A DNA stretch of 64,000 bases. It comes from Casuarina equisetifolia. Its lineage: Eukaryota > Streptophyta > Magnoliopsida > Fagales > Casuarinaceae. Below the pieces are notes generated by a model that made no database searches, had not been told where the DNA came from, and saw only the letters and a program-made list of their open reading frames with translations. Each line of letters begins with the position of its first letter. The stretch's first letter is position 1. The DNA is taken from positions 29,595,745 to 29,659,744 of the forward strand of contig CM052357.1 in NCBI GenBank assembly GCA_028551475.1, read 5' to 3'. Of the stretch, positions 50,383-61,634 are shown piece after piece. Made by a program: the position numbers and the translations under genes.

Positions 50383-50680
50383 GAAGAGAGTTTTGTCCAA
50401 TCTTTCTCTATAAAAAAGATCGTGGTTACAGAAGTTAAAGAGAGTTTTTCAATCTTTCTCTATCAAAAAGATTATGGCTGTAGAAGTTGAAAAGAGTTTT
50501 TTGCAATATTCTCTTTTAAAAGATTGTGGTTGAAGAGAGTTTCCTTAGTCTTTCTTTATCCAAAGACTATAGTTGTGGAACTTGAAGAGAGTTTCTCCAA
50601 TCTTTCTCTTTCCAAAGATTGTGGTTATGTAGTTGATAATTTGAAGAGATTTTCTATACTTTCTTATGGTGTAGGGATGT
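50383..50680 (+). repeat. ~55-bp tandem array of hairpin-forming units inside LTR element
   Basis: Five to six imperfect units built as GAAGAGAGTTT..CCAATCTTTCTCT...AAAGATTGTGGTTG. Each unit contains AATCTTT and, 8-12 bases later, its complement AAAGATT, so each could fold into a short stem. Confidence 0.8.
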
Positions 50681-50707
50681 TACGCTAAATTGTTCCAAAG
50701 GGAAGAT

Positions 50708-51196
50708 TGTTAGGATTGGTGGAACAATTAGGTTAAATGGTATGGTTATCATTACAATTAGGGGTCTTTATGTAATTGTGGAACTAGGAAATATCTTCTA
50801 GATGTAGTGAGTTTCTTGATAGTATCATGTTAGGATTCTTATCCTTATGTGGAAGTAGGTTTTCCTAGTGGTATTCGACTAGGATTCCTTTAGGGTTTCT
50901 CTATAAATAAGGGAAGTATAAAGAAACCTAAGGGGCAAGTTAAGAGAGTACCCATTGGGGGCTAATTGTTGAAAAGAGCCCCTCTCATGGATTCTAGTTA
51001 ATGAGAGAATCCATGAGATACCTATTTGAGGAGAGGGAATGTATGAGAAAAAATCTAATGAGAAGAGACTACAGGAGACGTAGGACATTATGATGTTCTG
51101 AACCTCTTAAATCTGCTGTGTTTGGGTGTGTGCGTTCTTATATTTGTGTGTTCTATCTCTATGTGGTTGATGCGACTTTGATGAATTCTCCTACCA
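50708..51196 (+). repeat. 3' LTR of element 48975-51196
   Basis: Direct repeat of 48975-49463, followed directly by the CTTGT target copy. Confidence 0.92.
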
Positions 51197-52325
51197 CTTG
51201 TGCCTTCATTATAAGATATTATATGTTCTTAACATCCTTACTATTATTGTTGTTGTGCAAGAATTTCTTGTTATGAGTGAAAAATCACTCCTTTATCAAA
51301 AGGGAACTAAACTATGGTTTCGTTTAGAAAACCAAAATTTGTGGTTTTAAGGTAAGAGTGTTAAAATTTTGTTGGCATAGAATGCTACATTATGCAAATC
51401 GTAGGATAAAGGTTTCAATTTCCTTTGGAAAGAAATTGATTGTGTATTAGGTTGGATTGAGGCATTTGGACGTAGAGTTGATTGAATTGAGTCGAACCAC
51501 CAAAAAACTGATTAAGCTAGTTTAAGGCTTGTTGGATATTTGTGGTCTATTGTGAAATTTAAGTGTTGTATGGTCTTTTTAGTGTTGGGTGATATGCTGA
51601 GGATCATCGCATTGGGCTAATTTTTCATTATGAAAAAATTGTGTGCAAAATGTAGACATTATGGAATGTCTATGTATGTGGTCAATAAAAATAACTTTTT
51701 AATTAGTTAATTAAAGGAAAGTGAATGCATGTATCAGTGTAAGCTTAGACTGCACCATTCATATCTTGTTTGAATCGTTTTTCTATTTTTTCCAATGTTT
51801 ATTTATTTTGTGATACATTGTTTATTTGTATTATGCCCATTTACGCATTTAACTTTCCTACTATATAGAGATTTCATATATGCTATTCCAAAGAAAATTA
51901 AAAACAGTTCCTTAACCCAATAAAATTCTTCTTTCTTGAAACCTTGAACTCAAAAAGAATTAACATTGTGATGAAAGCCCATATCCTTCTTTGCCTAATG
52001 GATACTAGTAACATATTTGTTTTTGCCATAAAGCATTTCTTGTTACAAGAAAGCTAGAGATTGAAGAGAGCATGTTTGCATGTAAGCACATATGCACTAT
52101 TTGGCAATATGTGACATATACTGAACTTCAATATACTCTTTTACTCACGCAATGGGAAAACACTTTTGCATGAAAGCAATGCATGAGCCATAAAGTGTCT
52201 ATCTTGAAAGTTAAACTTGATATCATGTTAAAAAGTTTATTTTTCCCTTGAAATCATCTTATAGATTAGGAGAATATTTTTCGCATATAAAGAATATAAT
52301 AGTTAAGCATACTAGCAACAGAAAA
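51197..52325. other. DC1 3' flank, unit 3 (part 2)
   Basis: Resumes the parallel to unit 2 immediately after the LTR element (GCCTTCATTATAAGATATT vs 46083) and follows it to about 47172. No gene. Confidence 0.7.
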
Positions 52326-53834
52326 TGTATGTCAAGTCTCATCTTGCTAGAAATGGTTTTGTTGGCAAAATTGCTTTTATTTCCTTATGCTTTTAATAGC
52401 TTTTGGATATCGTAATGTTTGATTGTGGAAAGAGCCACTTCATGATGTATAACTTTTTAAAATCTAATATACTAAAATTTGTGATTGGTGGTATTTGAAT
52501 CACAGATAAATCCAATATTTTATAGTTATATGGACTTTAAATAATGCTTTAGAGTTTTGGTGTTCTTTAAGCTTTCATAGTTTTCTCTATTTATGGGTTT
52601 TTGGCAAGTAAAAATTGTTAAAAGGTGTAATTCTCTCCTTAAAACCAAATAATGTGAGATGCTAGTCTTCCCTTTGATCTCTAGCATAGAGAAATACCTT
52701 CTAGGAAACCCAATCCGCTAAGAATTATGTGATTTACTTAAAACTTAGGCTTGATATCGAATTAAAAAACTTATATTAAGAGAAGTACTTACAATTATAC
52801 GTAAGGAGAAAAATTGATCAACATATAGATAAAATGCTATTGACATTAAATTTGAACACTCTCCTTCCATGGGGCCATGCTTCCCACATCCAATGTATGC
52901 CCCACCTGTATCACAATGTAGCCACTTTTCAGCATAGCTTTTCAAATGTAATACGAAATAGGTAGATTGTTTCATTTCTTTTTCGTAAATACAACTCAAA
53001 TAAGTAAAGTATGACAAGAATTATGTTGTCTTTCCACTTCACGAACTAAGCCTCATATTTTGATATTTAAAGTAACGATAAGAAAATATGATTGTGTCTT
53101 GATACATAAACTGAATATCTTTCACATGATTTAGGTGATCAAATGACTTGTTATAAAGTCAAGATCACGGTTAAGAATAGAAATCTATGTTTTGCAAGAT
53201 TTAACTAATCAGATGGCTTGCTATGGAGTCAAGTTGTTCGTATGTTAAGGTTTCTTCGAATTTGTTTATTACCTAATAAAACCTCTTGGAAACATTAAGT
53301 GTTATATATTTAATTAGTTGTCATAATAATTGAAGAGAATAAGCTTTCAAAAAGGAAAATTTTTCTTGTGATTGCCATAATGTATAAATCTTTGATTGGA
53401 TTCAATTCATGACTATGCCAAAGATAGAAATTGAAAATTCTTTTGTGTATTATAATGCAAAAATAATAATGTATTCATAGGTCAAAATAAATTATTTTAT
53501 TTAATGTATTAAATATTATGTTTACTATTTTGATTTAGTGGTGATTTCCTAAAATTTGTCAGTTTTAAGGGATTGGTTAGTTGAAATAATTCAAAATAAG
53601 TGTTACACATAAAGATCTATGGTAAGACTCCTTCTAATTCAAACATGTAATGGATAAATTTATGAGACATTCATAAAAAAATTGAGCAGGACTCAATAGG
53701 AATACAAATGATTTTGTTTTTGCCTTCTATAAATAAAACCTGAAAATTGAGCATCAATATTTTTCAGTCGGTGCACATAACAAAGAGGACATGAAAGTAT
53801 AAAATAAACTGGTTTCTGAAAAACAAAATTAATG
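52326..53834. other. AT-rich intergenic region, no gene recognised
   Basis: Only short frames without family signatures (for example 52745-53017 minus). Nothing else is identified. Confidence 0.5.
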
Positions 53835-56800
53835 TGCCATGCAAAGGATAGGTAAGGAAAGAGAGAAGCCAGAGATCGAAGTTGCTGCCACAAAAGTTGA
53901 TAACAATGAGGTCCAATGCGGTAGAATCTTAAAGCCAGGAACGGATTCATCACTTGATGTTGCTTGCACTCTGTTCATGGAGTATCATAACCCTCACGGG
54001 GAATGCAACCATATTATTGACCTGAATAAGGCACCACAACAGAAGCCAAAATGGAAAAAGCACAGGCCCAGAGGTCTTCACAGAAGGCAAATCTAAAAGA
54101 ACTCCAAAACTAGTGACCTCAAATCCTACTGGTTCCAAGGAACATCCAACATGCAAGAGGAAGTATGTTCCGAGCAAAGGAACAAACAAATATTGTTCAA
54201 CTCCTTTAGTGGAACTAATTGGAGAATCTACTGATCCAAACACACTTGAGCCTTCCAAAAAGTCGTGCAAAAGATCTTTGAAATTTGACATAGGACAAGC
54301 ACAAGATGAATGCTCTACATGCATAACTTCTACTAATTAGGATTTAGAATTACAGGTCCTTGTTCGCTCCAAAGAACATATGACAATCGACAAACCCTCT
54401 ACAACAAATCCGAATCTAATGATCTGAAAACTCTTGAGCCTGGAATAAAGTTATGTAGAAGGGCTTTAAAATTTAACGAAGGACAACCACACGATGAAAG
54501 CTCTACACGCTAAGCTTCTACTAAAGATGTGCAACTCTAGCCAAAAAGAAGTGAACCAAAAGCAAAACCTTTCTTGTTACTTCAGCACCTTCTAATACCA
54601 GTGAAATGCAATTGGACCAGGAACTCGTATTTACAATCACCACTATTCTCTTCGACTGATTCAAGTATTTCTATGGACATATTGGTTGAACAATCTAAGC
54701 ATTTGGACATTACTGGTTAAGTAGAAAATTAGATGATTGATAATTTTATTTTTATAGAGTTATTTGACCTATTTTTTAGGCAATAAGCAATGCAATTCTT
54801 ATGAGAAAATATTTGAATTCCTCTTTATTTACCTAAATTTATCTTGTTTATGTAGCACAAGGAGGCAAGGAGAAAAGGAATGAACATGGAGAACCTGATG
54901 CTTATTGTGTGGCAAAATCGTAATATCAAGATCAAGAGAGTCAAGATGGGCTTGGGCTTTGGATGATTGTTATTAGATTTTCTATTGTTATTGGGTTTTC
55001 TATTTATTTAGAAAACCCAGTCATGTTAGGAATTCAAATCCTAATTAATTTAGAAGTTCAAAACCCAATTGTTTTAGATCTCTAAAACCCAATTCTACTA
55101 GGAGAGGAGATAGGTCTAAACCTAAACCCTATTTAAGATAAGAGAAGAGGCAAAAGAGAAGGGAGAGGAGGAAATTGAGCACAACTTAAGAGAGAAGCCA
55201 AGAATTCAAGGTTTTCTTGAAGAGAAGACAAAAAGGGTGACAGACTTCTTGTTCTTGAATTCAAGATGCCTTCTTTATTTCTTATTATCATTCTTCCTCA
55301 TTATTTCTTTATGTTTTAGTTTATTTTTGTTAGAGCTACGATGTAACCTAGTTATGATGGTATGAATCTTATGATTATTATGTTTTGCAAGATATTTTAT
55401 TTATGTGAAGTTACATATTACGGAGTTTAATGCTTTTAGGTGATTAACTACCACTTAGATGACTTGATTTGCATGTTAAAGACCGACAGGAAATAGCATG
55501 CAGTTGCTTCTTGTAATATGCAACCATAGATTAAATATGGATAGACATATACCATATTGTTTGTGTGGCTTTCGGTGTAAACTGGGAATGTTCATAGATC
55601 CTAATGCATTTGGTTTGTTTCAATTCACATATAGAGATATAGTGAATTAATGAACTAAGTAGGTTTGCTATACCTAGACATAGGATAGTAAATAAATTAA
55701 GAAATTAAGCCATCACATAGATATTATCCCTCTTGCAAGCATAAATAATTAATACTAATACCTAGTAATTATGGTGAAATCATATGCTCTAACATATTTC
55801 TTGTATTTAGTTTTCTTAGATTTAGTTAGTTAATCTATCATCTATCAATTTGATTTGCTAGATAAATTCTAGGAGTTATTCACCATTGGTAATTAGTTGG
55901 TCTAGTAATCACCAATCTCTGTGGGACGATATCTTTCTTATCATTATATTACTTGTTTGACATGTTCACTTGCATTTAGAATTTCACCGAACAATGATTG
56001 TTCAACCAATAAAATTAGATGCTTAGATTTTTCAGCCAATAAGCAATTAGAAGAACTTAAATCAGTGAAAAAGAATATGTGGTAGTTGTAAAACACAAGT
56101 TCATGAACCAATTGTATTTCACTGGTATTTAAACTAAATTTGCACAACTTCAGCGTAAGGTTGTCCCTTACAGCATGCAAAACCTGGAAACGGAATGCAC
56201 TCATCCTTTATAAAAGGGATGGTGCAGTTGTACCCCATAGAACTTCGTTTGATTTCACCAAGAAAAGGCATCCATGGCCTAAAGTTAACCTTGATGAAGA
56301 GATTAATCGAGTATGGAAGCCTTTGATGGTGAATATAAATAGTGAAGGTATCAATGGAACAGATGAAGAGAAGACAAGATGGTGGGAAGAAGGGCGGAAA
56401 GCATTCCATGGATGTGCATAGTCTTCTGTCGCGTGCATGCGTCTTTTTCAAGGAGTTTTCCTCACTTAGTGTATCAGATCATATTCTAGTTCTGCATTTA
56501 TGTCACTTGCTGTTGTTCGTTTCCTACTCAAGTCAAGGAGTAACGACAAAGCATGTGATGAAGATGGGGCAAGCTTCATTATCACTGAACCGAAAGTGTG
56601 CGTACTTGAACCATTGATACGGGATTCTGAAAAGAGTTCTGTGATGCTCTAGGACGGTAGGCATAATGAAGAAAAAGAAGTCAACAGCAATGCATCGCCT
56701 GCAGGCAGGATAGAAGCAAAAATAGGAGGTTATATGGAAGAAGATAGGATAGCAACAAAAGAACCAGTTTCATCTCAAAATTCTACCTTATCATTTGAAA

Positions 56801-57730
56801 ATTCTTCTTTCACTCAAATTGCTAAAAAGATGGTGTATTATCCCTAGAAGCGGACTATCTTTTAAATGGATCTAAGCCCAGCTTTCCAATGCCTCTGTTT
56901 CCAGGTTGGAGCTTCAACATGAATGAATCTACGATGGAAAATGAAGTCCATAGTCATGGAAGTAGCACAACATCATCTGATGAGAACCCGAAAGATGCAA
57001 GCTCCAAATCCAAAGGTAAAGCTGCGGATCAAAATGAGCTTACAACAAACGTCAAAAGTTCATCAAGATCTTCAAGCAAACTGTGTAACAACTTTCCAGG
57101 AGACGAAAATGTGCTCATTTCTTCTCCAAGCCAGGCACATGGGGACCTCAAAATTGTTGATCCACCAGCTCAGAGGCAAAACACTGAAATGCAGCAAAAC
57201 TCGCGAAATCTCCTAGAATTGTATCCATTATTGGAAACCATTCAAAAATATCTTTGGCCCCGACTATGCAAGCTCAACCAAAGATCATTGTATGAACTTC
57301 ATTACCAAATGATTACATTTGGAAAGATCTTCTAGTTAAATATGGCCAGAAACATCAGCCAGAACAGTAAATAGTGAATAAAGAAAGAGAGAAGGTAGGT
57401 GAAGCTCGTAAATGGTGTTTCTCTGTATTACGTATAACGATGTTTGTGTACAATATGTATCGATGGACATGTACAAGTGAGGGTACCCCTATGACTACAT
57501 AGGGTACTCAAATGGCTGACGTGACTTTTGTAGGTGTAGGTGTCAACACTTCTGCACAAAAAGCAAACCAAATTGCAATTCACGCCCAGTGAGAGTGCAG
57601 TGTCGACATTTTGCAAGCGCATTTGCAAGTGCAAGGCTTACCTTCCAAGGCCAGAGGAGGAAGACATTGTGCCTAAAACCGAGAACAAACTAGATGAAAA
57701 ACCTAGCACGTGTTTTAAAATCTAATGGGT
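53835..57730 (+). pseudogene. DEMETER/ROS1-like 5-methylcytosine DNA glycosylase relic
   Basis: Fragments of the family appear in collinear order. The N-terminal basic region is at 53990-54340 (IDLNKAPQQKPKWKKHRPRG, then after a frameshift near 54080 GSKEHPTCKRKYV, SKGTNK, CKRSLKFD). A second degenerate piece is at 54421-54720 (CRRALKFN). Domain A is at 56150-56560 (KKRHPWPKVNLDEEINRVWK, NINSEGINGTDEEKTRWWEE, SSSAFMSLA), with a TAG at 56419-56421. A linker follows at 56560-57200. The C-terminal helix of the glycosylase domain is at 57206-57326 (LLELYPLLETIQKYLWPRLC, LYELHYQMITFGK). The Fe-S cluster region and start of domain B are at 57553-57690 (FCTKSKPNCNSRP, CRHFASAFASARL, then frameshift LPRPEEEDIV). 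In functional members the helix-hairpin-helix catalytic core with its Lys and Asp lies between linker and LLELYP; it is absent here, and one cluster Cys is replaced. Introns are retained, so it is not a processed copy. Confidence 0.85.
54851..55980 (+). mobile_element. Possible solo LTR or LTR-derived insert in the glycosylase relic
   Basis: This ~1.1 kb non-coding block separates two parts of the relic. Its middle has CCTATTTAAGATAAGAGAAGAGG (TATA-like, then a purine-rich leader), and its end has CACCAATCTCTGTGGGACGATATC, a style I associate with the end regions of plant LTR retrotransposons. Ends and target duplication could not be fixed. Confidence 0.3.
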
Positions 57731-59160
57731 ATAACATCACGGAAAATGGCTGTCCGAAGTCTACCATCTTCCACCTCCTAACACCTTAAAATCTGGCACC
57801 TCTGTCAGAACCAATTGTCCAAGAATCTCATGAAAGTGTCATCCAAATTTGAACCACAAATACTTATCGCAGCTTCTATACATGCTCGTGGAAATGGAAG
57901 ATTATTCAGCTCCTTAGTTTTTACTTTTCAAGTATTCCTTTCGCGATAAAAATATAACGATGCACTTGATCCTGATCAAGCTTTTGTATGAGCCCATCTT
58001 CTACCAAGGCTCTAGTAAATAACAACCCATTTTCTTCTAAGACTCGTCAAGTGTCCTCAAAATTTTCGTTTCTTCCTGCGTCATCATCAAATTTCAACGC
58101 CGTTCGCTCAACTTATGAGCAGGGACTCGGCCTTCTGGGCAATGTTGGTCCATCTTTCTATGATTCGCTTTATCCCACTGTTTACCAAAAAATTAAACAA
58201 GTACGCTGTTATGTGCCTAAAATTCACTTGCCTGGCATAGGTTTTGGAGTTTACATACCTCAAGAAATGCCTCTTCTGTCAATTATTATATTTTAAAATG
58301 GTTGAAATGGTACTTTGAAAAATAGTGTAAGCTCATGGTATCTTAAGTACGAAAGTAGTGTAGCCCAGTAAAAAATGTAAACTATATTTTACGAAAAAGA
58401 CTAGAGACAGTTTGTTTTGCATGGGATATATGGGGCAGAAATTTCGAAGCCAGCATCTCTATAAATTTGAACACACTGAACCATTGATGACAATAAGTTT
58501 GAATGAAATGTTGTTCAACTGAAGCCTCCTTATGTTTTTCCTCAGAGTAACTATCCTTTTGGACAGCCTCCAGATTTCGTGCAGAAAAGGATGACCGAAC
58601 GAACGACGAACCAAAGGTGACGTGCAACACGCACGTTACATACGCATAAATCAATCATCTCGCCTGAAGATTCCCATAATCGGTAGCGTCATTGGCCATG
58701 TAAACGTGTCTCAACTCTCTATTCTAGAAGAAGGAATTGGTCCTCCAGCTGGTCTTTGAAATTTTAAGCATTCAGTTGTGTAAAACTTTGGTAAAAGGCA
58801 TGGTATTCTACAAAATTTTCTGTATCTACTTTAACTTTAACGTTAAGTATGTGTAAACGCCACTTTTGCTTTGGAGAAGACTTGGTCTTCTCTAATATGA
58901 ATGTAAGCCCGTGTTTTTGAAATGTTTTCATTTTTCTAAAGTTTTATAATGTAGCGAATAAAAGTAAGCTGCGGAATACATATAAATCATAATGAATGGA
59001 ATACCCTTTTCCTTTTCTCCTCCACGGTTAACAAGTCTAGAAAAGGTTCATTCGCGTTTGACCGCCGGCTTGCTCGAATTTGTACGAGGTGGGTGAAAAG
59101 CTGTCAGCGTGTTAACTTGAGAATAAAGCCTTCTCTGTTTACTTCAGAAGACCAAAACCG
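57731..59160. other. Intergenic region between glycosylase relic and DC1 gene
   Basis: Apart from one frame listed separately, no gene is recognised. Around 59000-59050 the sequence CTTTTCTCCTCCACGGTTAACAAGTCTAGAAAAGG resembles the start of the gene-proximal part of the R module (22157-22200). Confidence 0.45.
57988..58296 (+). CDS. Unidentified open frame, Ser-rich N-terminus, possible single exon fragment
   Basis: 102 codons beginning MSPSSTKALVNNNPFSSKTR and rich in Ser, Lys, Arg and Asn, as in an organelle transit peptide. A GT donor-like AAACAA|GTACGC occurs near 58201, so the exon could end there. No family is recognised and no downstream exon found. It may be chance or part of the neighbouring relic. 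Confidence 0.2.
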   Translation: MSPSSTKALVNNNPFSSKTRQVSSKFSFLPASSSNFNAVRSTYEQGLGLLGNVGPSFYDSLYPTVYQKIKQVRCYVPKIHLPGIGFGVYIPQEMPLLSIIIF

Positions 59161-59271
59161 CTGCTTCCAACCAGGCTTATTTACTGGCAGCCACCTGCTG
59201 GAACATTTCCTATCACATACCCAAATACTATCCACTTCTGCGTTGGGTGTGAGAGAGTGATCATATTAGAC

Positions 59272-61634
59272 ATGGGGATCGAATGTTTTCTGAAAGATTT
59301 CTGCAAAAGATACGAGGAAGTATACTTTGTAAATTTGGAGCTGGATAAAGCTGGCGGTAAGGAGGTTCTTTGCTACGAATGCGAGAAGCCGATCTGGGGA
59401 ACCTGCTTGACAAATGGCACACTTTACGGACATCTTTCATGCGAAGGTGTATCCACCAAGAAGAAGAGCCTTTGGCTTCACTTCAGGGGTGGACATGATG
59501 ACTTAATCTTTACCGAGGAAGTGAAAAGTAACGGCAAGAAGGAGACTCTTTGTTTTGGATGCGAGGAGCCAGTTGTGGGTGCGGGATACAAATGCTCCAC
59601 GTCTGGATGCAAGTTCCTTCTACATCAATCATGCGCCCAGATGCCTTCTCAGATGCAACACCCCTTCCACCCAAACCATATCCTTTCTTTTTCGGAGCCA
59701 ATACGACGAGGTCAGTATTGTGAGGGTTGTGGTAAAGACTGCGACCGATGCTTGTCTTATGAATGCGACGAGTGCAGTATCAACCTCGACATCACGTGTG
59801 CCCGCGGGCGAACTACTAATTCAGACGAATGCAATCACGTCTTTCGCCCCTTCTTTTTGCGGTTTCCATTCACTTGTGATGCCTGTAGTGAAGAAGGCAA
59901 GGAAATAGCCGCCCTATGTAACATCTGTCTACTCTTGCTTCACGGCAGATGCGTTCGATTCTCACGCATTATCAGGATTACAACACATCGTCATTCCCTT
60001 TTTATCACCTATTCGCTTCGCGAAGTTCGTGAAGTCAGAGAAGGTAAGAATATATTTTGTAATCTTTGCTATGAAAGGATAAAGTCACGATAAGGAGCCT
60101 ATTTTTGCAAGAGATGTGATTATGTGGCTCACTTGAAATGTGCGTATGATTTTTTTAGATGTGTATGTAATGAATCTGATGATATAGACTCTGAGGAGGA
60201 GGACAAGGAGATCGATGGAGGGTTAATTGAAGGAGCTCAGGAAATACAACATTTTAGTCACGATCATATTTTGAATCTTAGTAACGAGGAGCTCAAGAAT
60301 AGTAAGTCTTGTGATGGATGCATGGGATTAATTGCAGCCCCGTTTTATAGCTGTAGGGAGTGCAATTTCTTTCTACACAATAGATGTGTTCATCTACCGA
60401 GAAGGAAGAAACACTGTCTTCACCGTCATCCACTCACCCTCGTCGCGGAGGCACCTTACTTTGGTGGACGGTTTTGGTGCGATGCCTGTGGCCGTGTCAG
60501 CAAAAGTTTTTCTTATAATTGTTCCATTTGCAAGTTCGACCTTGACGTTCAATGTCTTTCAATGCCGGAAGCCCTGAAATATGAAGGTCACCCACACTTT
60601 CTTTACCTTGCAATAAATTCTGCCAAAAATTGCATTGCTTGTCATCGCAGATATGGCAGGAGGAAAGGCATCTTTGTATGCACCGAGTGCGAATTAGTCT
60701 TTTGCGTTGCATGTGCTACTCTTCCCTTTCAAGTGAAGACCAAATGCGATAGGCATCCCTTAAAATTTGTCTTTTCTAGTGAAGTTTGTGATGAAGATTA
60801 TTATTGTTTAATTTGCGAAAAAGAAAAAGATCAGAATGATTGGATCTATTATTGTGAAATATGTGACTTTCCTGCTCATATTGACTGTGTTGTTGGACGA
60901 CTTCCATACATAAAATTTGGAAGTTTTTTCACTGATGAAGATCACGAGCATCCTCTCACTATTGTCCCAAAGGATGAATTCTCCTCTCCATGTGATGGTT
61001 GCGGAAAGAGTTTTCATGGTATGGCCGTAGAATGTGATCAATGCAATCTCAGCATCCATGACTTGGATTGTGTGCGAAACAAAAGTGAATTATTGAGAAA
61101 GGTAACAATACTTCACTGGAATAAATGAAGAATACGCTTAGATTTTCTTATTTTTACTTTTAAGATTCCGAATGCCACGTTTTATCTTTCCAGCTTTTGG
61201 CTCATCTTGCTTCTACCTTCATGTGCCACTAAGACAAAACCTCTCCTTCGCGCCACGATCAAGAAAACTTTTTTTTTTCTTCACTTTTATACCCTCCCGA
61301 TTTAACGACACAAATATCTTTGTCCTCCAAAAGAACTTCCTGTGGTTTTTTATGTGTTGATTGAGTTGGTTTGTAATAAAAGGATTCAAATAACCACAGT
61401 AGATAAAAGATATGTAACACTGTATAGAATGATCCCATGTTCTTGCTACAGCATGAAGAGAAGGAGATTGATGAGGAGGCAGGGACTAGAGCAAGCACAA
61501 GAGGCCAGCATGATGCCGGTAAGGAGACAGATTCTACTGTCAAGGAACTACCGCAGGCACCTGAGGCGGGCTTTAGCCTTTTGGCGGATGATCAGCGCCC
61601 GTCTGCATCTTTAAGTCCGAGCTCCAGCAGTTAG
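59272..61634 (+). pseudogene. DC1-domain gene with one in-frame stop; acidic second exon
   Basis: Paralogue of the gene at 43687. The ATG is taken at 59272 (MGIECFLKDFC). Exon 1 runs to 61101 (AAG|GTAACA). Exon 2 is 61452-61634 after TTGCTACAG, in frame, and adds 60 residues (HEEKEIDEEAGTRASTRGQ...SPSSSS). Exon 1 is open for 610 codons except for TAA at 60091-60093, where the paralogues have TAT (Tyr, in SKYGAYFC). Termination there gives 273 aa holding the first four C1-like modules. Downstream modules 60124-61101 are free of damage and retain CxxC pairs, including CGGC/CDQC-type pairs in the last module. It is either a very recent pseudogene or a truncated DC1 protein. A sequencing error at one base would also explain it. 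Confidence 0.85.

Larger units (their letters stand above)
48975..51196 (+). mobile_element. Non-autonomous LTR retrotransposon, 2222 bp, with perfect target duplication
   Basis: LTRs are 48975-49463 and 50708-51196, 489 bp each, with TGTTAGG...CA ends. A binding-site-like sequence AGTAGTATCAGGGCC (degenerate initiator tRNA-Met type) follows the 5' LTR. A purine-rich AAAGGGAAGAT precedes the 3' LTR. Target copies CTTGT flank it (48970-48974, 51197-51201). The paralogous flank in unit 2 has one CTTGT at 46078-46082 and no element. The interior (1244 bp) lacks any gag-pol frame, so mobility would depend on another element's proteins. By eye the LTRs differ at about 40 sites, an old insertion. 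The interior contains a tandem array, listed separately. TG TTAGG and the PPT style suggest Copia-type ancestry, but this is only inference. Confidence 0.94.
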
